A DNA stretch of 64,000 nucleotides from Bin94 sp965215535. Lineage in GTDB: Bacteria; Gemmatimonadota; Gemmatimonadetes; Longimicrobiales; Gaopeijiaceae. The stretch lies in NCBI GenBank assembly GCA_965215535.1, contig OZ244063.1, positions 868,001-932,000 on the forward strand, given 5' to 3'. Below the pieces are notes generated by a model. That model was not told the origin of the DNA, did not search any database, and worked only from the letters and a program-made list of their open reading frames with translations. Position numbers and translations under genes: made by a program. Shown in pieces: positions 24,905 through 33,262 of the stretch (positions are counted from its first letter, which is position 1; the number at the start of each line of letters is the position of its first letter).

Positions 24905-25141
24905 GTAGTAGTCCTCCGAGCGCATGACCAGACGGCGCAACCCCTTCGAGAGCAAAATCAGGAGCGCGATCCCGAAGAACCCGAAGAAGGGATAGATGAT
25001 GTGCAACTCCTCGATCGGATGGCGATGGTCGCGCTCGATGACGAAATCCAGGAGGAGGACGATGGCGGAGAGCGCGAAGAAGCTCCGCAGGATCCAGCGG
25101 ACCCAATGCGCCGGGACGCTGTTGGGTTTGTGTTCGCTCAT
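24890..25141 (-). CDS. small membrane protein of the antiporter operon
   Basis: 83 aa with two transmembrane helices (about 15-34 and 48-66) and a charged C-terminus ending SEDYYDDKR. The ATGA overlap with the upstream D-type subunit shows it belongs to the operon. I do not recognise a family; small accessory subunits are common in Mrp/Mbh-type membrane complexes. The TAG stop sits in the first of four 21-bp repeats whose other copies carry CAG, so read-through would add a Gln/Asp/Arg-rich tail. Confidence 0.65.
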   Translation of the reverse strand: MSEHKPNSVPAHWVRWILRSFFALSAIVLLLDFVIERDHRHPIEELHIIYPFFGFFGIALLILLSKGLRRLVMRSEDYYDDKR

Positions 25142-26628
25142 GGGCCGGCCACCATTGTCATGAGACGGTAGAGGGGGTCGGGGTGGATGAAGAGCGCAAT
25201 GCAGACCGTAGCCGTGACGACAATCGCCGCCACCGACCAGAGGGGAGCGCCGCCCGGGCCCTGATGGTGGTGCGCGTGATCGTCGTGGCCGGGTGGGGAT
25301 GACTCTTCTTTGGTGGCCTTGCCGAAGAATCCCCGCAATGGAATTTCCAGGAGGTAGGCCAGCGAGAGGAGTGCGCTCAGCATGAGCACCGCAACCAGTC
25401 CGATCTGTCCGGCGTCGAGCGCCCCCAGACCGAGGAACCACTTGCTCCAGACTCCGCCCGCAGGAGGAAGGCCCGCAATGGAGAGCGCCCCGATCAGAAA
25501 CGCTGCAAAGGTGATGGGCATACGGCGACCCAGCCCATCGAGCTGACTGACCTCGGTGCGGTGCGTGGCCACCATGATCGCCCCGGCGCAGAAGAAGAGG
25601 GTAATCTTGCCGAAGGCGTGCATGGCGATGTGCATTCCGCTGCCGATGACCCCCATGCGGTTGGCGAGCATTGCGCCCAGCACCACGTAGGAAAGCTGGC
25701 TGATGGTGGAATAGGCCAGGCGCGCCTTCAGATTGTCCTTGCCGAAGGCCACCAGCGAACCCAGGATGATTGTGGCGGCCGCGACCCACATCAGCCAAAC
25801 CGATCCCGCCGTTGCAGTGATGAAGTCGGTGCCGAAGATGTACACCGTCACCTTCAGGACCGCGAAGACCCCGGCCTTCACCACTGCCACCGCGTGCAGC
25901 AGGGCGCTCACCGGAGTCGGGGCCACCATGGCTGCGGGCAGCCAGCGATGGAAGGGCATCACTGCCGCCTTTCCGATCCCGAAGACAAAGAGTCCCAGCA
26001 GGACCGGCACCAGAGCGGGGCTCACCCGCCCCTCGAGAATTCCCCCCGGCGCAAAATCGAGCGTTCCCGCAAGGGTATGGACCCAGAGAATTGCCAGAAG
26101 CTGGAAGACGATCGAGGTCGAGAAGAGAATTCCCAGGTAGATCCGCCCCGCGCGCCGGGCCGCCTCGGTGCCCGCGTGCGTCACCAGGGGGAAGGTGGTG
26201 AGCGAGAGCACCTCGTAGAAGACAAAGAGGGTGAAGAGATTACCGGCGAAGGCCACCCCCATCGTCGATGCGATGGCGAAGGCAAAGAAGGTGTAGAAGC
26301 GGGTCTGGTTCTCTTCGTGGTGCCCGCGCATGTACCCGATCGCATAGGCGGTGGTGACGATCCAGAGGAAGGATGCGATGAGCGCGAAGAGGATGCCGAG
26401 CGGTTCGGCCTGAAGCACAATCGGAATGCCGGGGAAGGGTTCCGCCAGGACAATCCGGGGTTGCGCGCCGCCCTCGACCGCCCGGTAGATCGTCAGAACC
26501 ACGGCGAAGAGCGCCCCGGCGGTGATCAGGCTGGCCGCCTCGCGCGCATTGGGATTGCGACGCAGAAGCAGCACGAATCCCGACCCCAGGATCGGCAGGA
26601 GGAGCGCCAGGATCAGTGGCGTGGTCAT
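25138..26628 (-). CDS. monovalent cation/H+ antiporter subunit D-like, second copy
   Basis: 496 aa, about 14 helices. The TM5 region LFTLFVFYEVLSLTTFPLV carries the essential Glu, GIGKAAVMPFHRWLPAAMVAPTPVSALLHAVAVVKAGVFAVL carries the conserved Lys and His residues, and RLAYSTISQLSYVVLGAML is the TM9-10 stretch. A His-rich loop (HDDHAHHH) near residue 445 is unusual. It starts in the stop of the first D gene (ATGA) and ends in the start of the small membrane gene (ATGA). It is expected to form one of the proton/Na+ channels of the complex. Confidence 0.88.
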   Translation of the reverse strand: MTTPLILALLLPILGSGFVLLLRRNPNAREAASLITAGALFAVVLTIYRAVEGGAQPRIVLAEPFPGIPIVLQAEPLGILFALIASFLWIVTTAYAIGYMRGHHEENQTRFYTFFAFAIASTMGVAFAGNLFTLFVFYEVLSLTTFPLVTHAGTEAARRAGRIYLGILFSTSIVFQLLAILWVHTLAGTLDFAPGGILEGRVSPALVPVLLGLFVFGIGKAAVMPFHRWLPAAMVAPTPVSALLHAVAVVKAGVFAVLKVTVYIFGTDFITATAGSVWLMWVAAATIILGSLVAFGKDNLKARLAYSTISQLSYVVLGAMLANRMGVIGSGMHIAMHAFGKITLFFCAGAIMVATHRTEVSQLDGLGRRMPITFAAFLIGALSIAGLPPAGGVWSKWFLGLGALDAGQIGLVAVLMLSALLSLAYLLEIPLRGFFGKATKEESSPPGHDDHAHHHQGPGGAPLWSVAAIVVTATVCIALFIHPDPLYRLMTMVAGP

Positions 26629-28112
26629 CGCCCGAAGCCGTTCAGAAGAAGTTCGGCTGCGCCCTCGGCGATCCGGGCGGTGCGCGCGGCGTCAATTCCG
26701 AAGTACAGATTGAGGAGGACCAGCGCCCAGGTCGGCGCCAGAAGTCCCAGGGGGGCCTCTTTGCGGGGGGAATCGGCAGCGGCGGCGTCCGGCGTGCGGA
26801 AGTAGGCCGCCTCGACCACCCGCCAGATATAGACCAGCGCCATCACCGAGGTCAGCAGGACCAGAACCGCGACAGGCCACCAGCCCCGCTCCAGTGCGCC
26901 TGCAATCAGATACCACTTGCTGACAAACCCCACCGTAAGGGGGATGCCCACCAGACTCAGTCCGCCTGCCACGAAGGCCGCCATCGTCCAGGGCATGCGC
27001 CGGCCCAGCCCGGCCATCGACGCAATGTTCACTGATCCGATTCTGTACATGACGCAGCCCATCGCCATGAAGAGCGCCCCCTTCATGAGCGCATGATTGA
27101 AGAGATGCAGAAGGGTGGCGGTCAGGCCGGTGACGGTCGCAAGGGAAAGCCCGAGAATCATGTAGCCGATCTGGGCCACCGACGAATAGGCAAGGAGGCG
27201 CTTCACGTTCTCCTGGAAGATCGCCACCAGCGACATGCTCACGATCGCCGTCAGCGCCAGGGGCAGCAGCACAAGATCCAGCCTCATGGCACCGAAGGAG
27301 AAGGGCGCGCCGAAGACGGTCAGGAAGAAGCGCAGCATCATGTAGACCGCCACCTTGGTGGCCGTCGAGGCCATGAAGGCCGTCACTGCCGAGGGGGCGT
27401 AGGTGTAGGCATTCGGCAGCCACAGATGCAGGGGGAAGAGCGCCAGCTTGAGGCAGAAGCCCACGGCAAGGAATCCGTACGCCACCTTCACGGTGCGCGA
27501 ATCCCACACCCCCGGCAGCAGCATGGCCAGATCGGCCATGTTGAGCGAGCCCGTCATGGAGTAGAGAAGCCCGATTCCGATCACAATAAAGGTGGCCCCC
27601 ACCGAACCCATGACCAGATAGCGGAAGGCCGAAGTGAGGGCGCGTCGGTCGCGGCCCAGGGCAATCAGGGCGTAGGCCGAGAGCGAGGAGATTTCGAGGA
27701 AGACGAAGACATTGAAGACGTCGCCGGTCGCCGCCATGCCCAGGAGGCCGGCGAGGCAGAGGAGCCAGGCCGCGTGGAAGAGGCGGACACGGTCGGGGTC
27801 GATCTCGCGCTCCACGCTGCGGAGTGCGTAGGGACTGACCAGGGCGCCGATCGTGGAAACGATCGCCAGCACCCAGGCATTCACCATGTCGATGCGGTAC
27901 TCGATGCCGATCGGGGGCGCCCAGTCGCCGAGTGCGTAGGAAATCGTTCCCGCAGAGAGAACCTGTCCCAGGAGGTTCAGAGAGATGGCCAGCGCCGACC
28001 AGCTTGCCAGCACTGCCACTCCCCACGCCGCCCGCCCCGGCAGAAAGATGCAGAGCGGCGCCGCGATCAGTGGAATCACGACCTGCAGGACGGGAAGGTG
28101 TTCCAGGATCAT
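26625..28112 (-). CDS. mnhD: monovalent cation/H+ antiporter subunit D (MrpD/MnhD-like)
   Basis: 495 aa, about 14 helices. VFNVFVFLEISSLSAYALIAL holds the TM5 Glu, FCLKLALFPLHLWLPNAYTYAPSAVTAFMASTATKVAVYMML the Lys/His proton path, and RLLAYSSVAQIGYMILGLSLA the later conserved helix. It follows mnhC with an ATGA overlap and overlaps the second D gene by four bases. Together with C and the second D it forms the ion-translocating membrane arm. Confidence 0.9.
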   Translation of the reverse strand: MILEHLPVLQVVIPLIAAPLCIFLPGRAAWGVAVLASWSALAISLNLLGQVLSAGTISYALGDWAPPIGIEYRIDMVNAWVLAIVSTIGALVSPYALRSVEREIDPDRVRLFHAAWLLCLAGLLGMAATGDVFNVFVFLEISSLSAYALIALGRDRRALTSAFRYLVMGSVGATFIVIGIGLLYSMTGSLNMADLAMLLPGVWDSRTVKVAYGFLAVGFCLKLALFPLHLWLPNAYTYAPSAVTAFMASTATKVAVYMMLRFFLTVFGAPFSFGAMRLDLVLLPLALTAIVSMSLVAIFQENVKRLLAYSSVAQIGYMILGLSLATVTGLTATLLHLFNHALMKGALFMAMGCVMYRIGSVNIASMAGLGRRMPWTMAAFVAGGLSLVGIPLTVGFVSKWYLIAGALERGWWPVAVLVLLTSVMALVYIWRVVEAAYFRTPDAAAADSPRKEAPLGLLAPTWALVLLNLYFGIDAARTARIAEGAAELLLNGFGR

Positions 28113-28540
28113 GCGCTCATTCCGCCCTCGATGCGATTGATCTCGTCTTCCTCGATGGTTCCGTAGGCCTCGCGAATCCGGATCGCCAGCGCCAGCCCGA
28201 CCGAGGTGGTTGCGACTCCCACCACAATTGCGGTCAGGATCAGCACATGCGGAAGCGGGTTCGAGTAGAGCGCTTCGACTGCCACCTCTGCACCCGCGGC
28301 TGCGCCATCCGCCCCGTACCCCTCCGACTCGCCATAGCCGCCGTACTCGATCAGAATCGGCGGGGTGCCGGCCGCGATCTTGCCCAGACTGATGTAGAGC
28401 ATGAAAACCGAGGTCTGAAAGATGTTCAGCCCCACAATCTTGCGGATCAGATTGCCGCGCGCGATCAGGATGTAGAAGCCCGTCATCATCAGAACGATGA
28501 CGATCCAGTAGGTGTAGTGCGAGACGAAACCCGGATTCAC
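28109..28540 (-). CDS. mnhC: Na+/H+ antiporter subunit C (MrpC, NuoK-like)
   Basis: 143 aa, three transmembrane helices, GTG start overlapping the mnhB stop (GTGA). MMTGFYILIARGNLIRKIVGLNIFQTSVFMLYISLG is the MrpC/NuoK first region with its conserved Asn/Phe pattern, and HVLILTAIVVGVATTSVGLALAIRIREAYGTIEEDEI is the C-terminal helix and tail. The loop between helices 2 and 3 is longer and Gly/Glu-rich (GGYGESEGYGADG), about 25 residues more than usual. It is overlapped by mnhD at its end (ATGA). Confidence 0.9.
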   Translation of the reverse strand: MNPGFVSHYTYWIVIVLMMTGFYILIARGNLIRKIVGLNIFQTSVFMLYISLGKIAAGTPPILIEYGGYGESEGYGADGAAAGAEVAVEALYSNPLPHVLILTAIVVGVATTSVGLALAIRIREAYGTIEEDEINRIEGGMSA

Positions 28541-28980
28541 TCGGCGCCCTCCTCTGCCCTGCCTCTGCCCGCAAAGAGATAGAAGACCGAGACCATGACC
28601 CCGAAGACCGTGACCAGAACCCCCAGCTCCACCAGGAGGATGCCGTAGTGCTGTCCGCCCTCGGGGTGGGCGGGATCGTAGGCGAAGGCGTTGAAGGCCA
28701 GGTAGCCGTGCCCGCGCATCATCGTCACCACCCCGACCCCCGCGTAGATCAGTACGCCCAGCGCCGCGCAGCCATTCGCGAAGGCGGGGGGCAGAACGCG
28801 CTGCACCTCGTCCAGCCCGTACACCAGCGCCAGGAGCGCGAAGGCTGCCGCCAGAATGACACCGGCCTGGAAGCCGCCGCCGGGGCTGTAATCCCCATGA
28901 AAGTGCACATAGAGGGCAAAGGTGATGATGAAGGGGGTGAGGATCTTTGCGCCCACCCGAATGATGATCTCCTCTCTCAT
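28537..28980 (-). CDS. mnhB: Na+/H+ antiporter subunit B (MrpB/MnhB-like)
   Basis: 147 aa with four hydrophobic helices. LTPFIITFALYVHFHGDYSPGGGFQAGVILAAAFALLALVYG is the MnhB domain signature (HGxxxPGGGFQxG). The C-terminus is a hydrophobic helix (YGILLVELGVLVTVFGVMVSVFYLFAGRG). It overlaps the preceding MbhD/E-like gene by four bases and the following mnhC by four. It is part of the Mrp complex needed for Na+(Li+)/H+ exchange. Confidence 0.9.
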   Translation of the reverse strand: MREEIIIRVGAKILTPFIITFALYVHFHGDYSPGGGFQAGVILAAAFALLALVYGLDEVQRVLPPAFANGCAALGVLIYAGVGVVTMMRGHGYLAFNAFAYDPAHPEGGQHYGILLVELGVLVTVFGVMVSVFYLFAGRGRAEEGAE

Positions 28981-29507
28981 GGCGATGCGGCCTTCCCTTC
29001 GTCGGCATCTCCGCTGCCGGGGCGAGAGCGCCGTCGTCCCGCCAGGAGAATCATGACCCCCACCGCCGCCGCAAATACGACCGTGGTCTCGCCCATGGTG
29101 TCGTAGCTGCGATAGGAGGCCAGCACGGAGGTGACCACATTCGGAATCCCGATCTCGTGTCCGCTCTCTTCGATGTAGTGGTCGGCCACATGGCGGTGGA
29201 CGGGATTGGAGGCGTCGCCGAAGGGCGGCAGATCCATCGTGCCGTAGATCAGGGCGATTCCGGTGAGGCAAACCACAAAGAGAGGAAGGATGGGGGTGTG
29301 GGACGGTTTGCGTTCGCGCGTTCCGCAGAGCGCCAGCGTTCCCAGGAAGAGAATGGTCGAAATTCCCGCACCAACGGCGGCCTCGGTAAAGGCGACGTCG
29401 ACGGCGTCCATGACGGTGAAGACGCCGGCCGAGAGGAGCGAATAGACCCCCGCCAGCATGACCACGGCGAAGAGGTTGCGAACCCGGACAAGGGCTAGGG
29501 CGGTCAC
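28977..29507 (-). CDS. MbhD/MbhE-like (DUF4040) subunit of the antiporter complex
   Basis: 176 aa from GTG 29507. The segment VVMLAGVYSLLSAGVFTVMDAVDVAFTEAAVGAGISTILFLGTLAL is the DUF4040/MbhD core; the middle and C-terminal helices (TPILPLFVVCLTGIALIYG, TTVVFAAAVGVMILLAG) resemble MbhE, so the gene corresponds to a D-E fusion, equal to the C-terminal part of MrpA. Hydrophobic coding continues upstream to about 29545 without ATG, GTG or TTG, so the true start may be a rare codon there or mnhG coupling may be used. It lacks the large N-terminal MrpA antiporter domain; the separate D-like genes may supply that. Confidence 0.8.
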   Translation of the reverse strand: MTALALVRVRNLFAVVMLAGVYSLLSAGVFTVMDAVDVAFTEAAVGAGISTILFLGTLALCGTRERKPSHTPILPLFVVCLTGIALIYGTMDLPPFGDASNPVHRHVADHYIEESGHEIGIPNVVTSVLASYRSYDTMGETTVVFAAAVGVMILLAGRRRSRPGSGDADEGKAASP

Positions 29508-29542
29508 CGCCAGAAGGGTCAGCAGGACAATGGTGACGACGG

Positions 29543-29935
29543 TTACGATGATGCGTCTCCCTTCGGGGCCGGCAAGGAATCGCCTGCGACTCCGCCGCCA
29601 TCCGTCTGCATGGCGTCGCCGCTGCCGTCGGCCGTCAGAGGGCGGATTCCGCCGGAGAGCGCGGCTCTGGCCACTGCATGAGAGGCGATCGGGCTGGTGA
29701 ACCAGAGAAAGATCAGGATCAGAAGCAGTCGCGCCGTCACGCCCCAGCCATCGGCGAGGCTGTACAGGGCAAAGCCCCCCAGGATCATTCCGGCGCCCAT
29801 CGTTTCGGTCATGCCGCCGGCGTGCATCCGCGTAAAGACGTCGGGCAGGCGCACCATGCCCAGCGCACCGGTCAGCAGAAAGAAGGCACCCCCGGCGAGG
29901 AGGGCGCCGGCGAGCCAGTTGGTCAGAATCGTCAC
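29543..29935 (-). CDS. mnhG: Na+/H+ antiporter subunit G (MrpG/MnhG)
   Basis: 130 aa, GTG start overlapping the mnhF stop (GTGA). LAGALLAGGAFFLLTGALGMVRLPDVFTRMHAGGMTETMGAGMILGG is the family signature (GxLGxxRxPDxxxRxHA). Three hydrophobic helices are followed by an extended hydrophilic tail (about 45 residues) that is longer than usual. It forms the E-F-G block at the head of the operon. Confidence 0.92.
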   Translation of the reverse strand: MTILTNWLAGALLAGGAFFLLTGALGMVRLPDVFTRMHAGGMTETMGAGMILGGFALYSLADGWGVTARLLLILIFLWFTSPIASHAVARAALSGGIRPLTADGSGDAMQTDGGGVAGDSLPAPKGDASS

Positions 29936-30240
29936 CGCGAGCGCGCCCGATCCGGTGCCGAGGCGGAGGGAGCCGGTCGCGAGCGCCCCCCCAGATCGCC
30001 GTATTCGATGTACTTCAGCACCGCAATTGTGCCAATGAAGTTGATCAGCGCATAGACGAGCGCCAGATCCAGGAACTCGGGCCGCCCATTGAGGAACCCG
30101 ATCACCGCAATCAGAAGCACGGTCTTGGTGCCGAAGTTGTTGAGAGCGAGCACGCGATCGTAGGCGGTCGGGCCCAGGAGCGCCCGGCACAGAACGAGCG
30201 CCATCGCCACCAGCAACGCCGCCGCAGTCGCCGCGATCAC
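29932..30240 (-). CDS. mnhF: Na+/H+ antiporter subunit F (MrpF/MnhF)
   Basis: 102 aa, GTG start overlapping the mnhE stop. Three helices; the diagnostic segment is VLCRALLGPTAYDRVLALNNFGTKTVLLIAVIGFLNGRPEFLDLALVYALINFIGTIAVLKYIE (RxxxGPxxxDRxxxxxxxG with a membrane Asp). The C-terminal Arg/Ser/Ala-rich tail goes beyond the usual end. Members of this subunit family move Na+ or bile salts together with the rest of the complex. Confidence 0.92.
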   Translation of the reverse strand: MIAATAAALLVAMALVLCRALLGPTAYDRVLALNNFGTKTVLLIAVIGFLNGRPEFLDLALVYALINFIGTIAVLKYIEYGDLGGRSRPAPSASAPDRARSR

Positions 30241-30743
30241 CCTGCAGCCTCTCCGTGACGGTCGGATGCGCCCTCGAGCGCGGCCACCCGCCGGTTCATG
30301 TCGTTCTCCTCCGAGCCATCGACCTCGGAGCCGACCAGGGCGTGAACCTCGAGGTCGTCGCCGACGATTCCCGTGGTGACGGTGCCGGGGGTGAGGGTGA
30401 TCGAGTTGGCATAGATGAAGCGCCCCAGATCGGTGCGCTGGGAGGCCTGAAAGTGGACGACGCGCGCATCGAGGCGCAGCCGGGGCGAGAGAATGATGCT
30501 CGCCACCCTGAGATTCGAGCGAAAGATCTCCCAGATCAGCCAGAGGAGATAGCCGGGGCCCCGTCCGAGCAGGTGCAGGGGAAGGGATTCGCGGTCAAGG
30601 ATGCCCATGCGCACCACAATCCAAACCGCCAGGGTGCAGGTGACCAGCCCGAGACCCAGCAGGAGCCCGTGGTCGATGCTCAGCGGACCCGAAAGCACCA
30701 TCCAGAGCGCAAGGAGGATTCCCCAGAGCCAGAAAGCTCGCAT
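30237..30743 (-). CDS. mnhE: Na+/H+ antiporter subunit E (MrpE/MnhE)
   Basis: 168 aa. ATG 30743 begins MRAFWLWGILLALWMVLSG, matching the family start. LIWEIFRSNLRVASIILSPR and ANSITLTPGTVTTGIVGDDLEVHAL are the two hallmark segments (NSITLTPGT). It is the first gene of the operon, and the GTGA overlap with mnhF begins a nearly unbroken chain of overlaps. No strong promoter is evident in the 172 bp before it, so it may be read on from lptE. Confidence 0.92.
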   Translation of the reverse strand: MRAFWLWGILLALWMVLSGPLSIDHGLLLGLGLVTCTLAVWIVVRMGILDRESLPLHLLGRGPGYLLWLIWEIFRSNLRVASIILSPRLRLDARVVHFQASQRTDLGRFIYANSITLTPGTVTTGIVGDDLEVHALVGSEVDGSEENDMNRRVAALEGASDRHGEAAG

Positions 30744-30915
30744 CTCGTCGTTTTCGCTCCTCGCAGCCGGTAACGTTGCCGCATTCCCCGGAAGTTCTGA
30801 TGGCCCGGCCCTGTCGGCCCGGCGCCTCGCCGCTCCCGGTGCGCGCTCGACAGCTCCACGGGCCGCCCCTCCCTGCGCCCGGGACAGCCGGAACCCGCAG
30901 AATCCGCCAGCGAAT

Positions 30916-31509
30916 CTACCAGTTGGACTGGGCACCGTCCACTATTTCCTGTACCAGAAGCTCGATCGCCTCGATGCGTCCCACTTCTTCGGTCTCGCTT
31001 GCATCGAGGTACTGCCCCACCACCCGCAACTGCTGCTGATCCCAGAGAATGGTATAGGCTTCGCGGTCCAGAAGCTCAACCTGAACCACCAGCACCACCT
31101 CGCGCTGGAGCACCTGAACGCTCTCGGCCTGCTGCCCGCGACGATAGAGGGGTGCAGTGAGTTCGTAGCGCAGAATTGTTCCCGACACCACGGCGTCGGC
31201 GCTCTCCTCGCCCGCCTGCGTGAGTCCGAGCGCGCGCGGAAGCTGGCGCAGAAGGGCTTCGTGAAGCTCCTGAGTGAGCTCGAAGCGGTTGGTTTCGTTC
31301 TCGAAGGGAAGGACGGCGAGGGTACGAACATGCTCGGGCAATCCCGCGCCGGAGATAAAGGAATAGTTGCAGCTCGCCAGGAATCCCCCAAGCGCAAGCG
31401 GCAGCGCGAGGCGAATGAAGCCGCTGCGATTCCGGGGCGGCCGCAGACTGCACTCGCCACCCTGCCCTGCCCGCCGGGCGCTCTGCCGCTCCCGGTTCGC
31501 TCCCGGCAC
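30916..31509 (-). CDS. lptE: LptE-like LPS-assembly lipoprotein
   Basis: 197 aa from GTG 31509. A basic n-region leads to the hydrophobic FIRLALPLALGGFLASC lipobox (LASC). The mature protein starts NYSFISGAGLPEHVRTLAVLPFENETNRFELTQELHEALLRQLPR, a LptE pattern (Y-x-F ... IAVPxFxNxT). A later start (CTG or ATT) is possible because no ATG lies in reach. LptE plugs the LptD barrel and helps insert LPS into the outer membrane. It lies 13 bp after a LolB-like lipoprotein gene on the same strand. Confidence 0.75.
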   Translation of the reverse strand: MPGANRERQSARRAGQGGECSLRPPRNRSGFIRLALPLALGGFLASCNYSFISGAGLPEHVRTLAVLPFENETNRFELTQELHEALLRQLPRALGLTQAGEESADAVVSGTILRYELTAPLYRRGQQAESVQVLQREVVLVVQVELLDREAYTILWDQQQLRVVGQYLDASETEEVGRIEAIELLVQEIVDGAQSNW

Positions 31510-31522
31510 GGTCTGCGGGCGT

Positions 31523-32266
31523 CTACGGAGCCGGGCGCAGAGCGTAGGGACTCCAGATTGCGGATGGAAAGGGGTCGGCATCTTCCACCATCTCCAGGGT
31601 GAGGACGAGTTCGCGGTATTCGGCCCGATTGCGATAGGTGGCGCGGCCGGGATAGCGGCCTGCAGACACCGGACGATCAAGGGTAACCTCTTCGCGGACT
31701 GCGCCGCCGTGCAACAGTGCCGCCCGGCGAAGGTGGCCGGGTGTGGCGGGGTCGGGGCCGGGACCGATCTCGAAACGCAGCTCCAGGCCCGACTCCAGCG
31801 TGTAGTCGAGCCGGTGTCCATCCGGATTTCGGGTGGCGCGGGCGAGGCGGGCGTCCCGGCCGGGGCGAACAACGCCCAGTGCGGCCCAGAGGAGGGGGGG
31901 CGGGGGGACAAGGGTGGCAGAGAGGCCCGGTGGAATTCGCAGATCGTGATCGACCAGGGCGGCAACCGCGGCAGTTTCGCCATTTTCCAGGAAGAGATCG
32001 AGCCGGGCCCGGTACGGAGGCTCGACGCGGGCGACCCCCAGGCCGGATCCGCGAAAGTCGGGTTCGCGCGCGCGCCAGGCGAAAGTGAGCTGTGCCGGAT
32101 CCGATGGCGCTGCGGCCGCTTCCAGCGCGGCCACCCAGGACGACAGCTCCGCAGCCGGCAGGGGAGTGCCCCCGGGAGCGGCGCGTTCGGGCCCGACACA
32201 CCCCGAAAGCAGTCCCGTACAGATTCCCGTCGCGGCGACAATCCCCAAAACAGCTTCGCGCTTCAA
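31523..32266 (-). CDS. LolB-like outer-membrane lipoprotein
   Basis: 247 aa from TTG 32266, which begins a clean signal peptide (MKREAVLGIVAATGICTGLLSGC, lipobox LSGC). A longer ATG start (32359) would bury that signal and overlap the divergent gene. The mature part (LTFAWRAREPDFRGSGLGVARVEPPYRARLDLFLENGE...) fits the LolA/LolB half-barrel pattern, but similarity is weak and the name is an inference. Placement right before lptE supports an envelope-assembly role. Confidence 0.6.
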   Translation of the reverse strand: MKREAVLGIVAATGICTGLLSGCVGPERAAPGGTPLPAAELSSWVAALEAAAAPSDPAQLTFAWRAREPDFRGSGLGVARVEPPYRARLDLFLENGETAAVAALVDHDLRIPPGLSATLVPPPPLLWAALGVVRPGRDARLARATRNPDGHRLDYTLESGLELRFEIGPGPDPATPGHLRRAALLHGGAVREEVTLDRPVSAGRYPGRATYRNRAEYRELVLTLEMVEDADPFPSAIWSPYALRPAP

Positions 32267-32336
32267 TGGTTGCCGCTGGCGATGCCATGGCTTCCACCCC
32301 GGCGCGGCTGCCCCCCTGTCGATAGATTCGCAGGTC

Positions 32337-33191
32337 ATGGTCTCCAAACCGGTCTTCATCGTTTCAGATGTTCACCTCGGCGCCATCCCCCCCGAGGGGG
32401 AGGCCGCCTTCCGGCGCTGGCTCCTTCATGTAAAGGAATCGGCCAGCCGTCTGATCATCAATGGCGACCTCTTCGACTTCTGGTTCGAGTACCGGCGCGT
32501 GGTGCCGGGCGACCATGTGCGCGTGCTGGCGCTTCTGGCCGATCTGGTCGATGCCGGCGTGCCCGTACTGATGCTGGGCGGCAATCACGACTGGTGGGGC
32601 GGACGCTATCTGCGCGACCGCATCGGCATCGACTTTCATCGCGAACCGGTCCGCCTGAAGCTCTGTGGGCGGGCGCTGCTTCTGGCCCATGGCGATGGAC
32701 TCGGGACCGGCGATTCCGGCTATCGTCTGCTGCGCAGGATTGTCCGCAGCGGCTGGGCGCGCGCGATCTTTCGCTGGCTTCATCCGGATCTGGCGATCGG
32801 GCTGGCCGATCGGTTGTCGGGAACGCATGCCGCAGTGGGAACGGGGGTTCGGGATGCCCGGACGGAAGGAGGAACGGATGTGGGGGACAACCCGGCGACC
32901 CGGAGCGGCTCCGGCCAGGGGACGGACGCACCGGTTCCGGCAGAGCTTGCTTCCGAAGGGACCGGCAGCGAAGGCGAGGGCCGGCTCGCCCACCTTGTGG
33001 CCTGGGCCCAAAACGAGCTCGCCCGCGACCGATCGCTCGAGATCGTCCTGACCGGGCACAGTCACACCCCGGCGATCGTCGAGGTGGAGGCGGGACGCTA
33101 CTATGTGAATTCGGGGGACTGGGTGGTGCACCGCAGCTACGTCACCCTGGACGAGAGGGGATGGCCGGTGCTGCACGAGTGGAGCCGGTAG
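32337..33191 (+). CDS. LpxH-like UDP-2,3-diacylglucosamine diphosphatase
   Basis: 284-aa calcineurin-like phosphoesterase. Metal-binding motifs are DVHLG (11-15), GDLFDFW, GNHDWW, HGDG and GHSHTP, arranged as in LpxH. An insertion between GLADRLSG and RLAHLVAWAQ (about 60 Gly/Thr-rich residues) makes it longer than the usual 240. LpxH removes UMP in lipid A synthesis; LpxG or an unrelated UDP-sugar hydrolase remain possible. It is divergent from the lipoprotein-lptE pair, so the 70-bp gap should hold both promoters. Confidence 0.75.
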   Translation: MVSKPVFIVSDVHLGAIPPEGEAAFRRWLLHVKESASRLIINGDLFDFWFEYRRVVPGDHVRVLALLADLVDAGVPVLMLGGNHDWWGGRYLRDRIGIDFHREPVRLKLCGRALLLAHGDGLGTGDSGYRLLRRIVRSGWARAIFRWLHPDLAIGLADRLSGTHAAVGTGVRDARTEGGTDVGDNPATRSGSGQGTDAPVPAELASEGTGSEGEGRLAHLVAWAQNELARDRSLEIVLTGHSHTPAIVEVEAGRYYVNSGDWVVHRSYVTLDERGWPVLHEWSR

Positions 33192-33262
33192 GGCGCAGGC
33201 GCGCGCGACCAGAGCTTTTCCCTTCGGGCCCTCGGGGCGACCCGGGCGGTCCATGGAGCGGT

